Positions 58,603 to 64,000 of a stretch of 64,000 nucleotides of DNA are shown piece after piece; position 1 is the stretch's first letter, and each line of letters begins with the position of its first letter. Below the pieces are notes generated by a model. That model saw only the letters and a list, made by a program, of their open reading frames with translations. It made no database searches and was not told the origin of the DNA. This DNA is from an uncultured Oribacterium sp. Its GTDB lineage: Bacteria > Bacillota > Clostridia > Lachnospirales > Lachnospiraceae. Location of the stretch: contig CAAGKO010000023.1 in the NCBI GenBank assembly GCA_900770445.1, forward strand, positions 1 through 64,000, in the 5' to 3' direction. The translations under genes were made by a program, and so were the position numbers.

Positions 58603-60777
58603 TCACGCCTCGCTGTCTTCCGGGCCCAGGAGCTGGAAGTCGATGGTACGTGTGAGTTTGTCTGCATTGAGCACCCGTACACGGACGTGGTCACCGAGGC
58701 GATAGGTACGGCCGGTACGTTCACCGACCAGCTCGTACTTGTCTTCGCGGAAGATGTAGTAGTCGGAGTCCATGAGGCGGACAGCACACATGCCTTCGAC
58801 GGTGTTCGGGAGCTGGACATAGATGCCGTAGTTCGTGACGCCGGAGATGACGCCGTCGAACTCCTCATCGATGTGATGACGCATCCACTCGCATTCCTTC
58901 AGCTTGTCGGTCTCACGCTCCGCTTCGTCAGCGCGGCGCTCGAGGGTGGAAGAGCGGTCGGCGACGGCCGGGAGCAGGTTCTTATAGTGCTCGAGGCGGC
59001 GCTTGTCGAGCTCGCCGCGGAGATCCTCCTTGATGATGCGGTGGATCTGGAGGTCCGGATAGCGGCGGATCGGAGAGGTGAAGTGACAGTAGTACTTCGC
59101 CGCGAGGCCGAAGTGTCCGGAGCACTCGGTGGAGTAGCGGGCCTGCTTGAGGGAGCGGAGGGTCATCGTCTTGATGATCGGCTCCTCCGGGGTGCCGACG
59201 ATGGCATCGAGGAGCTTCTGCACCTCCTTCGGGCGGATGCTCTCGTCATCGCGGATACGGATGAAGTGACCGAAGTTCTCGATGGCGAGCGCGAGCTGCT
59301 GGAACTTCTCGGCATCCGGCTTCTCGTGTACACGGAAGACGAACGGAACCTGCTGCCAGAAGAAGTCCTCGGCGACGGTTTCATTGGCCGCGAGCATGAA
59401 GTCCTCGATCAGCATGTGGGCTTCGTTTCGCTCGTATGGGTGAATGTCGGTGACATGGCCCTGTGCATCGAGGATGATCTTCGTCTCCGGGAAGTCGAAG
59501 TCGATGCCGCCACGCTCGTAGCGGCGCTTCCGGAGCAGCTGAGACAGCTCGTACATGCGCTCGAGCAGTGGCTTATACGGCAGGTAGGAGGCGATGTCCT
59601 CGCCGTTCGTGAGCTCCGTGTTCGTGAGGATCGCGTGCACGCCGCTGTAGCTCATGCGCTTATCGGAGCGGATGACGGACTCACAGATCTCGTGGTTCAG
59701 CATCTTACCGCTGGCGTCGATGTCCATGACGCAGGAGAGCGTCAGTCGATCCTCCTCCGGGTTCAGAGAACAGATGCCGTTGCAGAGCACACGTGGCAGC
59801 ATCGGGATCACGCGGTCCGTGAGGTAGACGGAGGTGCCGCGGTTCAGGGCTTCCTGATCGATCAGCGAGTGCTCCTTCACGTATTCCGTGACATCCGCGA
59901 TGTGGACATAGAGGCGGTATTGATTCGTCGTCTCGTCATACTCGAGGGAAACGGCGTCGTCGAGGTCCTTCGCGTCCTCACCGTCGATGGTGATGGTGGT
60001 GAGCTGACGGAAGTCGTGCTGCCGACGGCGCGCGATGGCGTCCTCCGGCACGGTCTCCGGGATCGCCTGGGCAGCGCGCATGATGTCCTTCGGAAAGGCT
60101 TCCGGGAGCCCGTAGGCCCGAACGATGGAGAGAATGTCGACGCCCGGATCATTGACATGGCCGAGAATCTCGGTGATGACACCCTCCGGACTGTGCTTCT
60201 CATCCCCGTAGTTCATGATTTTCACAACGACCTTATGGCCGTTTACGGCGTGCATATCCTTACCCTGCGGGATGTAGATGTCCTTCAGGATCCGCTGGTT
60301 GTCCGGCTCGACGAAGCCGACGGATTTATTCTTATGATAGAAGCCGACGATTTCCTTATTGGCATGCTCGAGGATCTGGGTGATATGTCCCTCGGAGCGA
60401 TGGCTCGCGTCGGCACTGCGGGTGATGATGATGCGCACGCGATCACCGTCGAGCGCCTCACCGACGTAATCGGCCGGGATAAAGATGTCCGGCTCATTTT
60501 CGTGGCCCTCCATCGACACGAAGCCGAAGCCGCGTGGATGCGCATGGAAGGTGCCGACGTGTGTGAAATTTTCTGTGCGGCCATACTTTCCCCTCTGGGA
60601 GATACCGATGCGGCCCTCCGATACGAGACGGTCCAGCACCTCCTGGAGGGCGGCACGCTCCGGCTTCGGAATACCGATCAGCATGGCCATTTCCTTCGCT
60701 TTCATCGGCTGATAGATCGGATCCTTTACGAGATCCACGATCAGCTTCGCGAGTTTTTCCTTTTGATAATCCTGCAT
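58603..60777 (-). CDS. rnr: Ribonuclease R
   Basis: 3'-5' exoribonuclease of the RNB family that degrades structured RNA and helps SmpB-tmRNA quality control. 724 residues: N-terminal helix-turn-helix, two cold-shock domains (GTFHAHPRGFGFVSME ... and VGFYHKNKSVGFVEPD), the RNB core with catalytic Asp cluster TITIDGEDAKDLDDAVSLE, HFTSPIRRYPDLQIHRII, and a C-terminal S1 domain (FDGVISGVTNYGIYVQLPN). A long reading frame on the opposite strand is only its shadow. Confidence 0.96.
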   Translation of the reverse strand: MQDYQKEKLAKLIVDLVKDPIYQPMKAKEMAMLIGIPKPERAALQEVLDRLVSEGRIGISQRGKYGRTENFTHVGTFHAHPRGFGFVSMEGHENEPDIFIPADYVGEALDGDRVRIIITRSADASHRSEGHITQILEHANKEIVGFYHKNKSVGFVEPDNQRILKDIYIPQGKDMHAVNGHKVVVKIMNYGDEKHSPEGVITEILGHVNDPGVDILSIVRAYGLPEAFPKDIMRAAQAIPETVPEDAIARRRQHDFRQLTTITIDGEDAKDLDDAVSLEYDETTNQYRLYVHIADVTEYVKEHSLIDQEALNRGTSVYLTDRVIPMLPRVLCNGICSLNPEEDRLTLSCVMDIDASGKMLNHEICESVIRSDKRMSYSGVHAILTNTELTNGEDIASYLPYKPLLERMYELSQLLRKRRYERGGIDFDFPETKIILDAQGHVTDIHPYERNEAHMLIEDFMLAANETVAEDFFWQQVPFVFRVHEKPDAEKFQQLALAIENFGHFIRIRDDESIRPKEVQKLLDAIVGTPEEPIIKTMTLRSLKQARYSTECSGHFGLAAKYYCHFTSPIRRYPDLQIHRIIKEDLRGELDKRRLEHYKNLLPAVADRSSTLERRADEAERETDKLKECEWMRHHIDEEFDGVISGVTNYGIYVQLPNTVEGMCAVRLMDSDYYIFREDKYELVGERTGRTYRLGDHVRVRVLNADKLTRTIDFQLLGPEDSEA

Positions 60778-60824
60778 AAGTTCCTTTTCTATTTCGTACA
60801 GTCTGTTGATGTGTTCGTGTTCAT

Positions 60825-60892
60825 GTTCCGCAAGAAAGCAGAAAAGTGTCCATACATGGCCATTTTCTGTTCTCTTTTCGCTGGTGCGGAAC
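60825..60892. other. Structured spacer between secG and rnr
   Basis: GTTCCGCA (60825-60832) pairs with TGCGGAAC (60885-60892), and an inner CAGAAAA/TTTTCTG pair continues the stem. On the minus strand it is the rnr 5' leader, where it could influence RNase R autocontrol; this is inference. Confidence 0.5.
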
Positions 60893-60896
60893 GGTT

Positions 60897-60935
60897 AAAA
60901 AAATACCTGCATACGTTTTGTATGCAGGTACATCG
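60897..60935 (-). terminator. Terminator of secG
   Basis: On the minus strand TACCTGCATAC and GTATGCAGGTA form an 11-bp stem around a short loop, followed by seven T. It separates secG from rnr, which therefore probably has its own promoter or depends on readthrough. Confidence 0.88.
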
Positions 60936-60954
60936 TATCAAATCTTATTCGTCA

Positions 60955-61182
60955 TTACCAGATTACGTCGAGAACAAGCGCTACGAGGAAGAAGAGCACA
61001 GCTGCGATCTTCGTGAACTTCTCAAGTCCGCCCTCGATGGAACGGCCTCTGTTCTTGCCCCAGTAGGTATCGGCCATGCCGGAGATGGCACCGAGACCCT
61101 GGCTCTTACCTTCCTGCATCAGAATGATCGCGGAAAGAGCAACGCCTAAAATACAGAATATAATGACAAGTGCGATTTTCAT
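60955..61182 (-). CDS. secG: Preprotein translocase subunit SecG
   Basis: Small membrane component of the SecYEG channel. 75 residues with two hydrophobic helices: IALVIIFCILGVALSAIILMQ and AAVLFFLVALVLDVIW. Between them is the conserved loop GKSQGLGAISGMADTYWGKNRGRSIEGGLEKFT. The minus-strand ATG follows GGTGG. secG next to rnr and smpB is a common Firmicute arrangement. Confidence 0.95.
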   Translation of the reverse strand: MKIALVIIFCILGVALSAIILMQEGKSQGLGAISGMADTYWGKNRGRSIEGGLEKFTKIAAVLFFLVALVLDVIW

Positions 61183-61351
61183 AAATCTTCACCACCTCAT
61201 ACATAGTTTTACAAATACCTATGGACTATAACACACTCGTTCGGAATGTGCAAGTGGAAGTTATGCGAGTTGCGGAACCACCCCAAATGAACTAAGATAC
61301 GAATATTAGTACAAATGCAATATAACAGCGATATAACAGGAAGTAAATCAT

Positions 61352-62173
61352 ATGAATTCAAACTCTCCGATCGGCGTTTTCGATTCTGGTGTCGGTGGGA
61401 TCTCCGTTCTTCGGATCCTCCGTCACGATATGCCGAACGAAAATTATATATTCTTTGGGGACAGCATCCACGCGCCCTACGGCGATCAGCCGGAGGCGCG
61501 TATCCGCGAAATGTCGGATGCCAATGTTCAGTTCCTTCTGGCACATGGTTGCAAGGCCATCGTCATCGCCTGCAATACAGCGACCTCAGCCGCTGCCGAC
61601 TGGCTCCGCGCGAAGTATCCGGAGCTCATCATCATCGGCATGGAGCCAGCGGTGAAATCTGCAGTGGATCACGCCGAAACGAAGCATCCTCGTGTACTCG
61701 TGCTTGCGACCGCATGCACCATTCACGGTGAACGACTGCACCACCTGATTGGCCGCTTCCGTGATGCCGCCGAGATCCATCCGATTGCCGCACCGGGCAT
61801 CGTCCCACTCGTGGAAGCCGGAAAGGAAAACTCCGCTGAGCTTCTGCACTATCTTCAGGACCTTCTCCGCCCGTTCCGTAAAAAAGAAGACGGCGGTGAC
61901 GGCCTCCTCGTCGACAGTGTCGTCCTCGGGTGCACCCATTTCCCGTTCGCGATGGATGCCATCCGAAACGCCCTCGGCTACGACTTCACCTTCTACGACG
62001 GTGCCTACGGAACCGCCCGCGAAACGAAGCGTCGCCTTCAGGAAGCGCATCTCGTCAATGCTTCCGACGCTGCAGGTACGATCACCCTCTACTCCAGCGT
62101 TCCCGGACAGGAAGCCGTCGCGCTTCAGCAGAAGCTCCTCGACCTGCCATTTACATACGCACCGGAAAACTGA
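61352..62173 (+). CDS. murI: Glutamate racemase
   Basis: Makes D-glutamate for peptidoglycan. 273 residues with both catalytic Cys: VIACNTATSAAA (near 73) and VLGCTHFPFAMDAI (near 195). It also has PIGVFDSGVGGISVLR at the start and FFGDSIHAPYGD. AGGAAG precedes the ATG. It is transcribed away from secG, together with the wall and HPr kinase genes downstream. Confidence 0.95.
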   Translation: MNSNSPIGVFDSGVGGISVLRILRHDMPNENYIFFGDSIHAPYGDQPEARIREMSDANVQFLLAHGCKAIVIACNTATSAAADWLRAKYPELIIIGMEPAVKSAVDHAETKHPRVLVLATACTIHGERLHHLIGRFRDAAEIHPIAAPGIVPLVEAGKENSAELLHYLQDLLRPFRKKEDGGDGLLVDSVVLGCTHFPFAMDAIRNALGYDFTFYDGAYGTARETKRRLQEAHLVNASDAAGTITLYSSVPGQEAVALQQKLLDLPFTYAPEN

Positions 62174-62183
62174 AACGTAGCAT

Positions 62184-62417
62184 CCGAAGCCGGGCCGTGG
62201 TGAGGACGGAGGGACCGTAGAGCATTTCGATGTCTGTCCCAGGCTTTCTGCTAGGGGCGTCCCCATGTCCTATGTGCGCCCGAATTGTCTGAGGTCTGTT
62301 TTCCATCAGGAAAACAGGCCGAGTATCGGGCGATGGTCTGACGCCACTTGCAGAAAGCCTGGTTGACAGACCCGAAATGCGTGATCGGCCCTCCGTTCCG
62401 CCACGGCCCGGCTTCGG
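62184..62417. other. 234-bp long imperfect palindrome (MITE-like or structured RNA)
   Basis: A 17-bp perfect terminal stem (62184-62200 with 62401-62417, starting CCGAAGCCGGGCCGTGG) is followed inward by paired blocks: CGGAGGG/CCCTCCG, GCATTTCG/CGAAATGC, GTCTGTC/GACAGAC, AGGCTTTCTGC/GCAGAAAGCCT, GCGT/ACGC, CCAT/ATGG, CCCGA/TCGGG and CTGTTTTCC/GGAAAACAG, capped by an ATCA loop. It fills most of the murI-hprK gap. No coding potential is evident. It could be a miniature inverted-repeat element, or an RNA folding as one long hairpin. Confidence 0.85.
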
Positions 62418-62558
62418 TCATAGCATAGTGTGCTGTGTGTGCCCCTCGCAGTTGATTTTTGCCCTTCAACAAAATATACTTAATCTTATGTATGTCGACA
62501 GGCAGGTCCTGGTTCAGGTGAAATCGGCCAGAGGAAGAGACATGAAGGAGAGACGAAG

Positions 62559-63494
62559 ATGCAGACAGTAGATAAGGTGAGTGTGACAGAGCTGATCGAG
62601 AAGGAAGGACTCAAAAATCTGACACCGGATATCGATACAGACCATAAATATATCACGATTCCGGATGTGAATCGTCCGGCGTTACAGCTGGCAGGCTTTT
62701 TTGATCAGTTTGATTCTGAACGTGTGCAGATCATCGGTAATGTGGAGACCGCGTACCTGATGACCTTCGATGCGCCTGAGCGTCGTGCGAAGTACGCAGC
62801 GCTGTCGAAGTACCCGATTCCGGTCATCATCTATGCGCGTGGCATCGAGCCGGACAGCTGCATGATCGATGCGTGCCGCAACGCGGGCATCCCGCTGCTG
62901 CAGTCGACGCGTATGACGACGGAGCTGGAGGCGACGATCATCAGCTGGCTGAAGGTCCGGATGGCACCGATGATTTCCGTGCACGGCGTGCTCGTCGATG
63001 TATACGGCGAGGGTGTGTTGATCATGGGTGATTCCGGTATCGGTAAGTCGGAGGCGGCGCTCGAGCTCATCAAGCGTGGCCATCGTCTCGTGGCGGATGA
63101 TGTCGTCGAGCTTCGCAAGGTATCGGATGATACCCTCGTCGGCAGTGCGCCGGACATCACACGTCACTTCATCGAGCTGCGCGGCATCGGGATCATCGAC
63201 GTCAAGCAGATGTTCGGTGTCGAGTGTGTGAAGGATACCCAGAGCATCAACATGGTCATCAAGCTCGCTGACTGGTCGAAGGATAAGGACTACGACCGCC
63301 TCGGACTTAAGGATAATTACACCGAGTTCCTCGGCAACAAGGTGATCTGCTACGATATCCCGGTTCGCCCGGGTCGTAATGTCGCCATCATCGTCGAGTG
63401 TGCTGCGGTCAACAACCGTGCGAAGAAGATGGGCTACAACGCGGCGCAGGTGCTCTACGAGCGCGTCACCGCGAACATGAAGAACGGAAACTGA
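62559..63494 (+). CDS. hprK: HPr kinase/phosphorylase
   Basis: Phosphorylates and dephosphorylates HPr on Ser46, the switch of carbon catabolite control in Firmicutes. 311 residues, with Walker A GDSGIGKSEAALELIKRGHRLVADDVVEL near 154 and the HprK signature LRGIGIIDVKQMFG. The N-terminal domain (DTDHKYITIPDVNRPALQLAGFF) is normal. Its start is far from murI because of the long palindrome between them. murB follows after three bases. Confidence 0.96.
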   Translation: MQTVDKVSVTELIEKEGLKNLTPDIDTDHKYITIPDVNRPALQLAGFFDQFDSERVQIIGNVETAYLMTFDAPERRAKYAALSKYPIPVIIYARGIEPDSCMIDACRNAGIPLLQSTRMTTELEATIISWLKVRMAPMISVHGVLVDVYGEGVLIMGDSGIGKSEAALELIKRGHRLVADDVVELRKVSDDTLVGSAPDITRHFIELRGIGIIDVKQMFGVECVKDTQSINMVIKLADWSKDKDYDRLGLKDNYTEFLGNKVICYDIPVRPGRNVAIIVECAAVNNRAKKMGYNAAQVLYERVTANMKNGN

Positions 63495-63497
63495 TTT

Positions 63498-64000
63498 ATG
63501 AAAGTACTGAAAAATGAACCTCTGAAGCAGCATACGAGCTTCCGGGTCGGTGGTCCGGCGAAGGTCTATGTGGTTCCGGAGGATATCGAGGAGCTTCAGA
63601 AGCTGATTCGCTTCCTCTATGAAGAGAAGCTCCCGTATGACATCATCGGAAACGGCACGAATCTGCTGGTAAGCGATGCCGGCGTCGACCACGTGGTCGT
63701 CGAGATCGGCCGTGCGCTGGAGGGCATCGAGCTTCTTCCAGAGGCCAATGCTTCCGACGAAAAAACGTATTACATCCGTGTGCTGGCCGGCACCCTGCTC
63801 AGTAAGGCGGCGCAGTTTGCAGCGACGCAGGAGCTCAGCGGTATGGAGGCACTCCGCGGCATCCCGGGTACCCTCGGCGGTGCCGTGACGATGAATGCGG
63901 GTGCGTATGGCACGGAGATGAAGGACGTGCTGTACTCCGTGGACGTCCTGACACCGGAGGGGAAGCTTCGGACGCTGACGCCGGCGGAGCTCGAGCTCGG
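63498..64000 (+). CDS. murB: UDP-N-acetylenolpyruvoylglucosamine reductase (partial)
   Basis: Cut by the window end; 167 codons are visible. It reduces UDP-GlcNAc-enolpyruvate to UDP-MurNAc with NADPH and FAD. The start MKVLKNEPLKQHTSFRVGGP is typical, followed by IIGNGTNLLVSD and the FAD-binding ALRGIPGTLGGAVTMNAGAYG near residue 120. It begins three bases after the hprK stop, a frequent pairing in Lachnospiraceae-type genomes. Confidence 0.95.
   Translation, partial: MKVLKNEPLKQHTSFRVGGPAKVYVVPEDIEELQKLIRFLYEEKLPYDIIGNGTNLLVSDAGVDHVVVEIGRALEGIELLPEANASDEKTYYIRVLAGTLLSKAAQFAATQELSGMEALRGIPGTLGGAVTMNAGAYGTEMKDVLYSVDVLTPEGKLRTLTPAELEL

Noticed and set aside
58687..61149. 820-codon open frame antisense to rnr and secG
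   Set aside because: It mirrors the codon structure of rnr, is low-complexity in amino acid use, has no family match and no ribosome site; rnr itself is unmistakable.

Overview
The window reads as chromosomal DNA of an anaerobic, gut-type Firmicute, most likely a Lachnospiraceae-like Clostridium relative of fairly high GC. The grounds are the hisZ/short-hisG pair, a T-box leader in front of pheST, a secG-rnr-smpB block, hprK next to murB, strong AGGAGG ribosome sites, TTGACA/TATAAT promoters and Thr/Ala/Glu-rich lipoprotein linkers. No rRNA, tRNA, phage, insertion sequence or true CRISPR array was seen. The species cannot be named from the sequence alone.

Layout. (1) 0-4 kb: a small unknown ORF, nicotinate phosphoribosyltransferase and a membrane GAF-GGDEF diguanylate cyclase. 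(2) 4-15 kb: a histidine operon in the order hisC-B-Z-G-D-H-A-F-I, then a Nudix hydrolase, a spermidine-synthase-like protein and a PHP-type histidinol phosphatase. hisE is not visible. (3) 15-50 kb: a molybdenum-hydroxylase island. It holds a ubiquitin-like MoaD/ThiS protein with a Cys-rich partner peptide and a divergent E1-like adenylyltransferase, a TetR regulator, two different three-subunit molybdenum hydroxylases, an OFA-family transporter, an acyl-CoA synthetase, a CoA-transferase, a hot-dog thioesterase, an orphan trigger-factor-like chaperone, a MATE exporter and a Crp-type regulator. It then supplies cofactor and metal: MocA-ModE fusion, MoeA-like, XdhC-like, MoaA, MOSC-Mog, ModABC, MoaC and a cysteine desulfurase. 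(4) 50-54 kb: a gene-poor, repeat-rich stretch with two PD-(D/E)XK-type proteins. (5) 54-64 kb: housekeeping genes pheST, smpB, rnr, secG, murI, hprK and the start of murB.

How the island may work (inference). The first hydroxylase has an FAD subunit of the 4-hydroxybenzoyl-CoA-reductase type, with four Cys for an extra 4Fe-4S cluster, and a whole GltD-like NAD(P)H oxidoreductase is inserted into that FAD domain. This favours electron flow from NAD(P)H to the molybdenum site, that is, reductive dehydroxylation. The ligase, CoA-transferase and thioesterase fit activation, exchange and release of CoA esters, and the OFA carrier fits carboxylate exchange. A TetR protein and a Crp-family protein, each with candidate palindromic operators in the right places, could control the two enzyme operons. 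The substrate is unknown; a hydroxylated aromatic or cinnamic-type acid is the working guess.

The window is also rich in palindromic non-coding DNA: a 234-bp imperfect hairpin between murI and hprK, nested inverted arrays at 51.5 and 53.2-53.7 kb, a ~62-bp-period hairpin array at 12.8-13.1 kb, and low-complexity in-frame insertions in at least five otherwise conserved enzymes.
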